64,000 bases of DNA from Streptomyces tardus. GTDB lineage: Bacteria; Actinomycetota; Actinomycetes; Streptomycetales; Streptomycetaceae. The first letter of the stretch is position 1. Each line of letters opens with the position of its first letter. The notes beneath the pieces are model-generated. The model was not told the origin of the DNA, searched no databases, and saw only the letters and a program-made list of their open reading frames with translations. Positions 50,101 through 58,181 of the stretch are shown piece after piece. The DNA lies in NCBI RefSeq assembly GCF_018101125.2, contig NZ_JAELVF020000004.1, forward strand, positions 620,001 to 684,000, written 5' to 3'. The translations under genes and the position numbers were made by a program.

Positions 50101-51120
50101 GTGAAGCCCACCTTCCCCCGGCCGTCGTTGTTGATCGCCGAGCCCAGCACGACGGCGTGCACGGTGTCTCCGTCGGCGAGCGCCCGGTCCAGGCGTTTGA
50201 GGAGTACGACGGCGACCCCGTTGCCGCCGACCGTGCCGTCGGCCTCGGCGTCGAAGGTCCGGCAGCTGCCGGTGGGGGAGAGGACCGAACCGGGGCCGGT
50301 GCGGTAGCCGCTCTCCTGGGGCAGATGCACGGCCGCGGCGCCCGCCAGCGCCAGATCGGCGTCCCCGGACAGCACCGCCTGACCCGCCAGATGGACGGCG
50401 ACCAGTGAACTGGAGCACGCCGTGCGCACTCCCACCGCGGGCCCCCGCAGGCCCAGCCGGTAGGCGACCCGGGAGGCCAGGAAGTCCGACCCGCGGCCGA
50501 TCGCGGTCTGCATCTCGGTGGCGGGGTCGCTCTCCTGACCGGCTCGGTGCTGCGACCGGCCCGGCGTCTGGTGGTCGTAGAGGTTCATACCGGAACCGGC
50601 GAAGACCGCGATCCGCTCCGGGCCGCCCTCCCCGGCGTACCCGCCGTCCTCCAGCGCGCGGTGGCACACCTCCAGGAAGAGCCGGTGCGCGGGATGGGTC
50701 AGCCGCGCCTCCTTCGGGGCGATCCCGAAGTGCTCCGAGTCGAACGACTCCACCTCGTCCAACACCCCTGCCACCGGTACGAGTTCGGGTGCCCGGCGCT
50801 GCTCGGCGGTCAGACCGGCGCCGGCGAGTTCGTCCTCCCCGAAACGGCGCAGGCTCACGACCCCCTCGCGCAGGTTGGCCCAGAACTCCTCGGGTGTCCG
50901 GGCACCGGGGAAGCGCAACGCCATGCCGACCACCGCCAGTCGGCGGTCCTCGCCGCCGCCCGCGCCCGCCGCCTCCTGCCGGCCCGCCGCCCGGTCGTCG
51001 TCCGATGTGAGGGCCCCGCCCGCCCTGCCGTCGACGCCCGCGGGTCGTGCCCCGCCCGCGTACGACCGTCCGGAAGCGACGGCCGCACGGCGGGCGGGGC
51101 ACGACCCGCGGGCGTCGACG
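41154..51120 (-). CDS. Hybrid PKS-NRPS: KS-AT-ACP-LLM-C-A-T-C
   Basis: About 3300 residues, the downstream part of a megasynthase whose loading part is in another frame (50855-53203). Domains from the N-terminus: KS (50945-49640; Cys in RTACSSSLVA, His in VEAHGTGTPVGD and KPNVGHLDS, all intact); AT (49340-48280; GHSVGE, and RAFHS suggesting malonyl-CoA); ACP (GADSLSLM); a 200-residue Ala/Pro linker; a luciferase-like FMN monooxygenase (47190-46140; CDFSLYFFGDYP); C (HHIVFDSSS); A (LLYTSGSTGRPKAV, FDVSVQEIF, NQYGPTEAS); T (GGHSLSAV); and a final C (HHAICDGWS). There is no KR, DH, ER or thioesterase. The order resembles microginin-type synthases without their aminotransferase, predicting an alpha-hydroxylated beta-keto acyl chain joined to one amino acid and released by the last C domain. 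The substrate is unknown. Confidence 0.88.
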
Positions 51121-53203
51121 GAACGCCGACGCCGAGCCGTTCCTCGAGCCGTCCGCGCAGCCGCGCCAACAGCACCGAGGTGAGCCCGAGTTCGTAGAAG
51201 GGCACCCCGTCCTCGACCGGCCGTCCGACGAGCCGGGCCAGCTCCTCGCGCACGACCCGCGCCACAGCGTCCGCCTGCGGCCCGGCAGTGCGCCCCGGCC
51301 CGCCGTCCGCCTCCGCCTCTGCACTCGCCGGTACGTCCGCGACCTCCCGTCGTCCGTCGGCGTCCCGATCCGCCGGGGCGCCCGCCCCGGGCGCGTGGGC
51401 GTCCGTTCGGTCCCGCGGCGCATCGGTGTTCCGAGCCGTCAGAGGTGTCTCCGGCGCCAGCAGCCGGGACCTCAGCTCCTGGCGTCTGACCTTCCCCGCG
51501 GGAGTGCGGGGGAAGTCGGACTCGGCCACCGGCACGGTCCGGGCGACGGTCAGCCGTAACCGGCCGAAGAGCGCCGCGCGCAGCTCGCCGGCGATCCGTT
51601 CGTCCTCCCGCGCACCCCGGCTCACGAAGAGCAGGACCAGCTCCTCGGTGCCGCTGGTCGGATGCGGCACCCCGCAGGCGGCGACCTCCCCCAGCCGTAC
51701 GCCCGGAACCCGCGCCGCGGTGTCCTCCACCTCGTGGCAGGAGACGTTGTGCCCGTTGAGCACCAGGATGTCCTTGCGTCTGCCGGTGACGACCACCTGG
51801 TCCTGGTCGAGGAAGGCGAGGTCCCCGGTGTCCAGCCACTCGCGGCCGTCGGGGTACGCCTCGGCATCGGCGGCGGGGTTGTTGACGTACCCGGGAGTCA
51901 GTCGTGCGGGAGCGCGCAGTTGGAGGCGGCCGATGTGCCCGGCGCCGGCGGGGGCGCCGTCCTCGCCGACGATGCGCAGGGTGGTGCCGTGGGCCGGTGA
52001 ACCGGAGGCGACGAAGGTGGCGCACTCCTCCTCCGGCGTGCCCGCGTCCGCCCGGACCAGCCGGCCCGCGAGGCTGTCCCGCCGCAGCCGGTGCACGGTC
52101 CCCGGCCGGTCCAGCCTGCCCCAGGTGATCGCGGTGACGGTCTCGGCCATCCCCCACACGGGGGCGAGATGTCCCTCGCGCACGCCGTACGGGGAGGTCG
52201 CCGCGAGGAAGTCGCGCAGCACCGGGAGCGCCACCCGTTCCCCGCCGCAGACCAGGGACTTGAGCCCGCCGAGGTCCCAGCCGGTGCCCGGATCGCGCTC
52301 GGCGAGCGCCTCGGCCACCAGGCGGTAGGCGAAAGTCGGCGCCCAGCCGTGCTGCGCCCGGTGCTCGTGCAGCAGGTCGAGCCAGCGCAGCGGATCGGCC
52401 AGCACGAGGTCGGTGGCCGCGTGCACCCCCGTGCTGCCGGTGAAGACGGGCAGCAGGTGGTAGATGAGGAAGGCCCCGCTGTGGTCCAGCGGCAGCCAGT
52501 TGACCAGGGTGTCGCCCGCCCGTACGTCCAGGATGCGGCGGGTGCCGGCAGCGAAGTCCGCGAGCCCGCCGTGGGTCAGACGTACGGCTTTGGGCTCGCC
52601 GGTGCTGCCCGAGGAGAGCATCAGCAGCGCGGTGTCACCGGGCCGCGGCGTGTGGAACTCCCGGGCGGGCGCGGCCCCGAGACACTCGCGCAGCTCCAGC
52701 GTGCGCAGCGGGACCGGGCCGTCGCCGTCCGCGGACGCCGCCGCCCCGGCCGCGTCGGTCAGCACCAGCGGTGAACCCAGCAGCCGCACGGTGTGCAGCA
52801 GCCGGCTGCGGGCGGGCGTACCGGGCAGCGGGCTCTCGGCGATGGCCGCGGGCCGCGCGCCGCCGAGCACACAGGCCCAGAACGCGGTGAAGAAGTCCTC
52901 CAGCGGCAGTCCGCACAGCACCACGGGATCGCCGGGACGAACCCCGTGCGCCCGGAGCCCGCCGAGCAACTGCCGTGCGTCCTCCAGGAGTCGGTCGTAT
53001 CCACGGCTGCCGCCGGTGCCGTCGCTCTCCACGGTGGCGACGCCCCCGACGCCGTCCCCTCCCGCGGGTCCCCGGGCTCCCGCGGCACGCAGCAGCGCGT
53101 CGACCGCGTCCACCGGGTCCCGCTCGTCCTGCTCCGGCTCAGGGCCCCGACACAGGTCCTGCCCTCGCACGTGCTCCATGCGCGCCTCTCTCGTCTGATC
53201 CAT
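50855..53203 (-). CDS. Fatty acyl-AMP ligase-ACP loading part of the megasynthase
   Basis: An adenylate-forming domain of about 580 residues: LLMLSSGSTGEPKAV near 195, WGMAETVTAITWG near 330, LDTGDLAFLDQDQVVVTGR near 450 and GKVRRQELRS near 595. It resembles fatty acyl-AMP ligases that load a lipid starter. A carrier domain follows (YELGLTSVLLARL, phosphopantetheine serine in LTS). The frame then drifts into basic, repetitive sequence and stops at 50855, while the KS reads in the next frame; the KS frame has no credible start codon. So this and 41154-51120 are one gene interrupted at about 51028-51121, exactly at a 32-bp inverted repeat. The ATG at 53203, or 53179 with GAGAGG ahead, is the start. 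A TTA codon at 51557-51559 makes expression bldA-dependent. Confidence 0.82.
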   Translation of the reverse strand: MDQTREARMEHVRGQDLCRGPEPEQDERDPVDAVDALLRAAGARGPAGGDGVGGVATVESDGTGGSRGYDRLLEDARQLLGGLRAHGVRPGDPVVLCGLPLEDFFTAFWACVLGGARPAAIAESPLPGTPARSRLLHTVRLLGSPLVLTDAAGAAASADGDGPVPLRTLELRECLGAAPAREFHTPRPGDTALLMLSSGSTGEPKAVRLTHGGLADFAAGTRRILDVRAGDTLVNWLPLDHSGAFLIYHLLPVFTGSTGVHAATDLVLADPLRWLDLLHEHRAQHGWAPTFAYRLVAEALAERDPGTGWDLGGLKSLVCGGERVALPVLRDFLAATSPYGVREGHLAPVWGMAETVTAITWGRLDRPGTVHRLRRDSLAGRLVRADAGTPEEECATFVASGSPAHGTTLRIVGEDGAPAGAGHIGRLQLRAPARLTPGYVNNPAADAEAYPDGREWLDTGDLAFLDQDQVVVTGRRKDILVLNGHNVSCHEVEDTAARVPGVRLGEVAACGVPHPTSGTEELVLLFVSRGAREDERIAGELRAALFGRLRLTVARTVPVAESDFPRTPAGKVRRQELRSRLLAPETPLTARNTDAPRDRTDAHAPGAGAPADRDADGRREVADVPASAEAEADGGPGRTAGPQADAVARVVREELARLVGRPVEDGVPFYELGLTSVLLARLRGRLEERLGVGVPSTPAGRAPPAVRPSLPDGRTRAGHDPRASTAGRAGPSHRTTTGRRAGRRRRARAAARTADWRWSAWRCASPVPGHPRSSGPTCARGS
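51028..51121. repeat. Perfect 32-bp inverted repeat at the ACP-KS junction
   Basis: Arms 51028-51059 and 51090-51121 are exact reverse complements with a 30-bp spacer. The reading frame of the megasynthase changes within this element. The required shift is two bases out or one in, modulo three. Removing one arm plus spacer (62 bp, two modulo three) would restore it. Confidence 0.9.
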
Positions 53204-54473
53204 GGTCCGCCTCGGGGGACGGTCGTTCGGGGGTGTGCCGTCGGACGGCGTACAGCAACAGCAGGAGGGCGCCGCAGGCGGCGGTGGCGTGGAAGAGTCC
53301 GACGACGGCGAGCGCCGGCAGCGCTTCGAGCGCCCCGGCGGCGGCCACGGTGCCGAGCGCGAAACCGGACTGCTCGGCGGTGGCGGAGAGCCCGAAGAGC
53401 CTGGTGCGCTCGGGCTCGGGCGCGGCCTGCAACCGCGAGGTGTAGACGATCTCGGTCCAGCCGTCCGCGAAGCCGGCGGCTGTCGCCACCAGGACGAGCC
53501 CGATCGCGGGCAGGCCGAGGAAGGCGGCGACGAAGGCCACCGACATCGCACAGGTGCCCAGCGCGAACGCCCGTACGCTCCAGGCGGATTCGCCCCGGCG
53601 GCGGCGCAGCACCAGATGCGCCAGCACCGTGCCGACCGCCCAGGCGACCCAGAAGCGGGTCATGTGCAGCGCGGGGTTGTCCGGGGCCTCGGAGTGGGCC
53701 ACCACCGGCAGCGCGACGTTGTGCGAGGAGGAGGCCAGCGCGTCGAGCCCGCGCAGAGCGACCAGGGCCAGCAGCACCGCGGGCAGTGTCGAGCCCAGCC
53801 GCCGCAGCCCGGTACGGGTCTGCCCCGGTGCGGATGCCTGCGCGCTCGGGGTGACCTGCCCGCCGGCGGTGGCCTGCCCGCCCGGGGGGACGGCCCCGCT
53901 CGGCTCCTCCTCGGTGCGCGGGCGCGCCACCAGGAGCACCGCTGCGGCCAGCGCGAAGCTCGCCGCGTTCACCGCGAAGGCCAGCGCGTAGCCGCCGAAC
54001 CCGATGATGACGGCGGCGGAGGCGAATCCGAGCACCGTGGCGATCGAACGGGCCGTCACCAGCAGGCCGTTGGCCCGGCCGCGCAGTTCGGCACCGACCA
54101 TCGCCGGCACCGAGCTGCGCAGGGAGACCGAGAACCAGGTGTTCGCCGCACCCAGCACCACGACCGCCACCGCGAGCAGCGCGGGCGGTGCGTCGTCGGC
54201 GCACAGTGCCAGGACGAGCAGGGTCAGACACTGCGCCAGATGCGCGCCGTACATCACGTGCGCCCGCGGGACTCGCGCGGTCAGCGCGGCCGAGGTCATC
54301 CCGGCGGCGAAGCCGGCCGACAGCCGCAGCGCCATCATCAGCCCGACGCCCAGCGCCGTACCGGTGACTTCGTAGGAGAAGAGGCTGAGTGCGATCAGGT
54401 TGAGATACGTACCGAAGGAAGAGACGGAATAGGCGGCGACGACCGCGGCGAAGCGGCGGTCCGTGTGCGCCAT
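53139..54473 (-). CDS. MFS exporter of the megasynthase cluster
   Basis: A protein of 444 residues with about 12 hydrophobic segments, starting MAHTDRRFAAVVAAYSVSSF. It includes SLRSSVPAMVGAELRGRANGL between helices 4 and 5 and a polar, Gly/Gln-rich loop between the two halves (residues about 185-215). It resembles MFS drug/peptide exporters of the EntS/MFS_3 type. Its 3' end overlaps the start of the acyl-AMP ligase gene by about 65 bp, so it is the first gene of a two-gene operon and the probable exporter or self-protection factor for the product. Upstream ATGs (54485, or near 54590) are possible starts; 54473 fits the first helix best. Confidence 0.85.
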   Translation of the reverse strand: MAHTDRRFAAVVAAYSVSSFGTYLNLIALSLFSYEVTGTALGVGLMMALRLSAGFAAGMTSAALTARVPRAHVMYGAHLAQCLTLLVLALCADDAPPALLAVAVVVLGAANTWFSVSLRSSVPAMVGAELRGRANGLLVTARSIATVLGFASAAVIIGFGGYALAFAVNAASFALAAAVLLVARPRTEEEPSGAVPPGGQATAGGQVTPSAQASAPGQTRTGLRRLGSTLPAVLLALVALRGLDALASSSHNVALPVVAHSEAPDNPALHMTRFWVAWAVGTVLAHLVLRRRRGESAWSVRAFALGTCAMSVAFVAAFLGLPAIGLVLVATAAGFADGWTEIVYTSRLQAAPEPERTRLFGLSATAEQSGFALGTVAAAGALEALPALAVVGLFHATAACGALLLLLYAVRRHTPERPSPEADHGSDERGAHGARARAGPVSGP

Positions 54474-54614
54474 GGCTGCTCTCATCCCCGTCGGGGCTCG
54501 TCCGGTGTGTGCGGGCTCACCACCGTCCGCCTGCGGGGCAGCAGCCGCCGCGGCGAACTCGTCCTGAAAAGTGGGGAGTTGCGGGTGCATCGTACGCGTA
54601 CTACGGCAAAAGTA

Positions 54615-54660
54615 CGACGGCTGCGCGGACATCGCGTGGAACGCGACCGCGCAGCCGTCG
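54615..54660 (-). terminator. Terminator of the chitinase gene
   Basis: A 13-bp perfect stem (54615-54627 with 54648-54660) contains an inner TCGCGT/ACGCGA stem, 75 bp after the chitinase stop and just before the MFS start region. Confidence 0.75.
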
Positions 54661-54734
54661 TGGGGACGAGCCGTCGGAGATGAGTGGGAACGGCCTGCGG
54701 GAGGCGTTCGGAACCCGGTGCGCCGGGTCCGGGG

Positions 54735-55931
54735 TCAGTCCCCGTAGGCGTCGAAGTTCCGGGAGAACTCCCGGTCGTTGAACTCGTCCCAGTTGATCGA
54801 CCAGGACATCAGGCCGCGCATGTCCGGCCAGGTGCCGTGCGGCTCGTAGCTGCCGCAGTCGGTCCCCTTGGTGAGGCAGTCCAGGGTCCGGGTGACCTCG
54901 GTGGGGGAGATGTGGCCGTTGCCGGCGTTGGTCGAGGCCGGCAGGCCGATGGCGACCTGGTCGGGCCGCAGCGGCTCGAAGACCGCGTCCTCGTCGCCGG
55001 CGACGGGGAAGCCGGCGAGCAGCATGTCGGTCATGGCGATCGGGAACTCGGCGGTGCCCATGGTGTGCTGCTTGCCGTCCAGGCCCATGATCGGGCCGGA
55101 GTTGTAGTTCTGGACGTGCAGCAGAGTCAGCCGGTCGCGCAGTGCGTGGATCACCGGCAGGTACGCTCCGGCGCGCGCGTCCTGGCCGCCCCATTCGCCG
55201 GAGCCGTAGAACTGGTGGCCCAGCTGCACGAAGAAGGTCTCGGGCGCCATGGTGAGGACGAAGTCGTCACCGTACTTCTCCGCCAGCGTCTCCACCGCGG
55301 AGATCAGGTTGACGATGACCGGGCTGGTGGGGTTCTTGAAGTCGGTGTCGCCCTCGTCCAGTGCGAGCGAGTTGCCCTCGAAGTCGATGTCCAGGCCGTC
55401 GAGTCCGTAGGTGTCGATGATGGAGCCGACCGAGTCGACGAAGGCGTCGCGCGCCGCCTCGGTCTCCAGCCGCACCTGGCCGTTGGCGCCGCCGATCGAG
55501 ATCAGCACCTTCTTGCCGGCGGCCTGCTTGGCCTCGATGGCGGACTTGAACTCCTCCTCGCTCTCCACTTCCGGGCACTCGGCCTGCGGGCACAGCTCGA
55601 AGCGGATGTCGCCGGAGGTCGGCGAAGTGGGCTCGCCGAAGGAGAGGTTGACGATGTCCCAGGAGTCGGGCACGTCCGCCATGCGCGTGTAGCCCGAGCC
55701 GTTGGCGAAGCTGGAGTGCAGATAGCCGGCGAGTGCGCGTCCGGGCAGCTCGGCCGTGCTTCCCGCCGTCGTGGGGGCGGTGTCGGGGGCCGACTCGGCG
55801 GCCTGGGAGGTCTGGCCCATGGCGGCCAGTCCGCCGCCCGCGAGCGCCGCCGCGAGCAGTGCGGCGCCGAGCCGCCGACGTGGCCGGAAGGCGACTCCGG
55901 GCGCGCTGCGGAAACTGCTCCATCGACTCAC
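54735..55931 (-). CDS. Secreted GH18 chitinase
   Basis: A protein of 398 residues with a signal peptide (RRRLGAALLAAALAGGGLAA, cleavage near SQAAES), then one GH18 barrel: ISIGGANGQV near 155 and the catalytic DGLDIDFE (DxxDxDxE) near 190, with the glutamate as acid. There is no separate chitin-binding or FnIII domain, so it is a small single-domain enzyme. GTG 55931 is chosen because GGAGG lies 6 nt upstream; the longer ATG reading to 55985 would run through the operator. A TTGACA -35 element (55992-55997, minus strand) and a DasR-like site sit directly upstream, so induction by chitin oligomers or GlcNAc is expected. Confidence 0.93.
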   Translation of the reverse strand: MSRWSSFRSAPGVAFRPRRRLGAALLAAALAGGGLAAMGQTSQAAESAPDTAPTTAGSTAELPGRALAGYLHSSFANGSGYTRMADVPDSWDIVNLSFGEPTSPTSGDIRFELCPQAECPEVESEEEFKSAIEAKQAAGKKVLISIGGANGQVRLETEAARDAFVDSVGSIIDTYGLDGLDIDFEGNSLALDEGDTDFKNPTSPVIVNLISAVETLAEKYGDDFVLTMAPETFFVQLGHQFYGSGEWGGQDARAGAYLPVIHALRDRLTLLHVQNYNSGPIMGLDGKQHTMGTAEFPIAMTDMLLAGFPVAGDEDAVFEPLRPDQVAIGLPASTNAGNGHISPTEVTRTLDCLTKGTDCGSYEPHGTWPDMRGLMSWSINWDEFNDREFSRNFDAYGD

Positions 55932-55970
55932 GGCTACCTCCGGGTCACAGTTGCGACGGTCATCGGTGAA

Positions 55971-55986
55971 TTTGGTCCAGACCAAT
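55971..55986 (-). promoter_or_regulatory. DasR-type operator in the chitinase promoter
   Basis: TTTGGTCCAGACCAAT contains TGGTCCAGACC, the sequence of the 12-bp repeats (TGGTCCAGACCT) of Streptomyces chitinase promoters, and matches the DasR consensus at 12 of 16 positions. It lies between a TTGACA -35 box and the start, so binding would occlude the promoter. Only one copy is seen, rather than the usual pair. Confidence 0.75.
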
Positions 55987-56146
55987 CAAACTGTCAAGGC
56001 TTCGCGCACGCTTCGATGCCCGAACGCCCCGTGTGCGCTCCGCGTTCGCCCGCCTCCGCGAGTGCCTTCGATGCCCCGGCTTGCGGTTCCGGCCCTGGTC
56101 TCGAAAGGGTGAAGCTCGTCTCAACGCCCCCGGTCCGCCTTGTTTG

Positions 56147-56160
56147 TGCAACAAGTTGCA
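56147..56160. promoter_or_regulatory. Palindrome TGCAACAAGTTGCA before the acyl-CoA dehydrogenase
   Basis: Perfect TGCAAC/GTTGCA arms with a 2-bp centre, 88 bp before the ATG. An overlapping TTGTGCAACAA symmetry extends it. It looks like a MarR- or TetR-type operator. The 317-bp divergent gap (55932-56248) holds this, the chitinase operator and no gene. Confidence 0.6.
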
Positions 56161-56248
56161 GAGAGGATTCCTGGCGGAGACGCGCATCCGCCGCAGGCGC
56201 CGCGCGGAACCACCCGTGGACGCGATCCCCACCCCGGAAGGCGAAGTC

Positions 56249-57970
56249 ATGGCGGATTCCCTGCTGTTCAACCCGCGCACCTACGACCCCGCGCACTTCG
56301 ACCAGGAGACCCGCAGGCTGCTGCGCGCCACTGTCGACTGGTTCGAGTCCCGCGGCAAGCGCAGGCTCATCGAGGACTACCGCACCCGCGCCTGGCTCGA
56401 GGACTTCCTCGCCTTCTCCGCCGAGGAGGGCCTGTTCGCCACCTTCCTCACCCCCGAGGCCGCCGCCGACGGCGCCCCGGACAAGCGGTGGGACACCGCC
56501 CGCATCGCCGCGCTCAACGAGATCTTCGGCTTCTACGGCCTCGACTACTGGTACGCCTGGCAGGTCACCATCCTCGGCCTGGGCCCGGTCTGGCAGAGCG
56601 AGAACGCCGAGGCCCGCGCCCGCGCCGCCGAACTCCTCGAACAGGGCGAGGTGTTCGCCTTCGGCCTCTCCGAGAAGAACCACGGCGCCGACATCTACTC
56701 CACCGACATGCTGCTCGAGCCCGACGGGAACGGCGGCTTCCGGGCGAGCGGCTCCAAGTACTACATCGGCAACGGCAACGCCGCCGGCCTCGTCTCCGTC
56801 TTCGGCCGCCGCACCGACATCGAGGGCCCCGACGGCTACGTCTTCTTCGCCGCCGACAGCCGCCACGACGCGTACCACCTGGTCAAGAACGTCGTCGACT
56901 CCTCCAAGTACGTCAGCGAGTTCCGACTGGAGCAGTATCCGGTCACCGCCGCCGACGTCCTGCACACCGGCCGCGAGGCGTTCGACGCCGCCCTGAACAC
57001 GGTCAACGTCGGCAAGTTCAACCTGTGCACCGCCTCCATCGGCATCTGCGAGCACGCGATGTACGAGGCCGTCACCCACGCCCACAACCGTGTGCTCTAC
57101 GGCCGCCCGGTCACCGCCTTCCCGCACGTACGGCGGGAGTTGACCGACGCGTACGTGCGCCTGGTCGGGATGAAGCTCTTCAGCGACCGTGCCGTCGACT
57201 ACTTCCGCACCGCCGGCCCCGACGACCGCCGCTACCTCCTCTTCAACCCGATGACCAAGATGAAGGTCACCACCGAGGGCGAGAAGGTCATCGACCTCAT
57301 GTGGGACGTCATCGCCGCCAAGGGGTTCGAGAAGGACACCTACTTCGCCCAGGCGTCCGCGGAGATCCGAGGTCTGCCCAAGCTGGAGGGGACAGTCCAC
57401 GTCAACCTCGCGCTGATCCTGAAGTTCATGGCCAACCACCTCCTCGACCCGGCCGAGTACCCCGAGGTGGCGACCCGGCTGGAGGCCGCGGACGACTCGT
57501 TCCTCTTCAGCCAGGGTCCGGCCCGCGGCCTGGGCTCGGTGCGCTTCCACGACTGGCGCACCGCCTTCGAGGGGTACCGCGAGCTGCCCAACGTGGCCCG
57601 CCTCCGCGAACAGGCCGACGCGCTCTGCGAGTTCGTCACCACCGCCGCACCCGACAAGGAGCAGAGCCGCGACCTGGACCTGCTGCTCGCCGTCGGCCAG
57701 CTCTTCGCACTCGTCGTGCACGCCCAGCTCATCCTGGAGCAGGCCCGGCTGACCGACTGCGACACCGATGTGCTCGACGAGCTCTTCGCTGTGCTCGTGC
57801 GGGACTTCTCCACCCACTGCGTGGAGCTGTACGGCAAGGACTCGGCCACCGAGGAGCAGCAGCGGTGGGCGCTCGCGGCACTCCGCCGCCCCGTCGTCGA
57901 CGAGACCCGCACGGACCGGGTCTGGCAGCGGGTGGAGAACCTCTCCGGCGCCTACGAGATGGCCCCCTGA
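56249..57970 (+). CDS. Acyl-CoA dehydrogenase/oxidase-like flavoprotein
   Basis: A protein of 573 residues of the acyl-CoA dehydrogenase fold: AFGLSEKNHGADIYST near 140, where FAD and substrate meet, RASGSKYYIGNGNAAGLVSVF near 165, then the helical C-terminal domain with VNVGKFNLCTASIGICEHAMYEAV near 255 and FEKDTYFAQASAEIRGLPKLEGTVHV truncated here to its core ASAEIRGLPKLEGT near 370. It is longer than the usual 380 residues, with an extra C-terminal helical domain as in acyl-CoA oxidases. The usual catalytic glutamate cannot be placed with certainty. The ATG at 56249 follows GGAAGG. It is monocistronic; the substrate is unknown. Confidence 0.85.
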   Translation: MADSLLFNPRTYDPAHFDQETRRLLRATVDWFESRGKRRLIEDYRTRAWLEDFLAFSAEEGLFATFLTPEAAADGAPDKRWDTARIAALNEIFGFYGLDYWYAWQVTILGLGPVWQSENAEARARAAELLEQGEVFAFGLSEKNHGADIYSTDMLLEPDGNGGFRASGSKYYIGNGNAAGLVSVFGRRTDIEGPDGYVFFAADSRHDAYHLVKNVVDSSKYVSEFRLEQYPVTAADVLHTGREAFDAALNTVNVGKFNLCTASIGICEHAMYEAVTHAHNRVLYGRPVTAFPHVRRELTDAYVRLVGMKLFSDRAVDYFRTAGPDDRRYLLFNPMTKMKVTTEGEKVIDLMWDVIAAKGFEKDTYFAQASAEIRGLPKLEGTVHVNLALILKFMANHLLDPAEYPEVATRLEAADDSFLFSQGPARGLGSVRFHDWRTAFEGYRELPNVARLREQADALCEFVTTAAPDKEQSRDLDLLLAVGQLFALVVHAQLILEQARLTDCDTDVLDELFAVLVRDFSTHCVELYGKDSATEEQQRWALAALRRPVVDETRTDRVWQRVENLSGAYEMAP

Positions 57971-58181
57971 CCGGCTCCCGGCACCACGACACCACGCGGG
58001 CCCCGCCCGCACCCCGCTCCGATCCGCAGCGCCGCACCACCGGGAGCGCCCCGGCCGTCCGCTCCGGCCGCCGACCCGCCCGACCGCGGGCCGGCGGCCG
58101 GCCCCGGTCCCGAAGGCGTCGTCCGAGGTCGCACGCAGCGAGCCCGGCGGGGATCCCGGCCGCAGGCCCTAGTCTTGGCCC

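Noticed and set aside
50855..51120. Basic C-terminal tail of the acyl-AMP ligase frame after the carrier domain
   Set aside because: It is an out-of-frame reading of the KS start region past the frame break, not a real protein tail.
54735..55985. Chitinase start at ATG 55985
   Set aside because: The ATG lies within the operator and promoter, and GTG 55931 has a GGAGG ribosome-binding site and begins just before the signal peptide.
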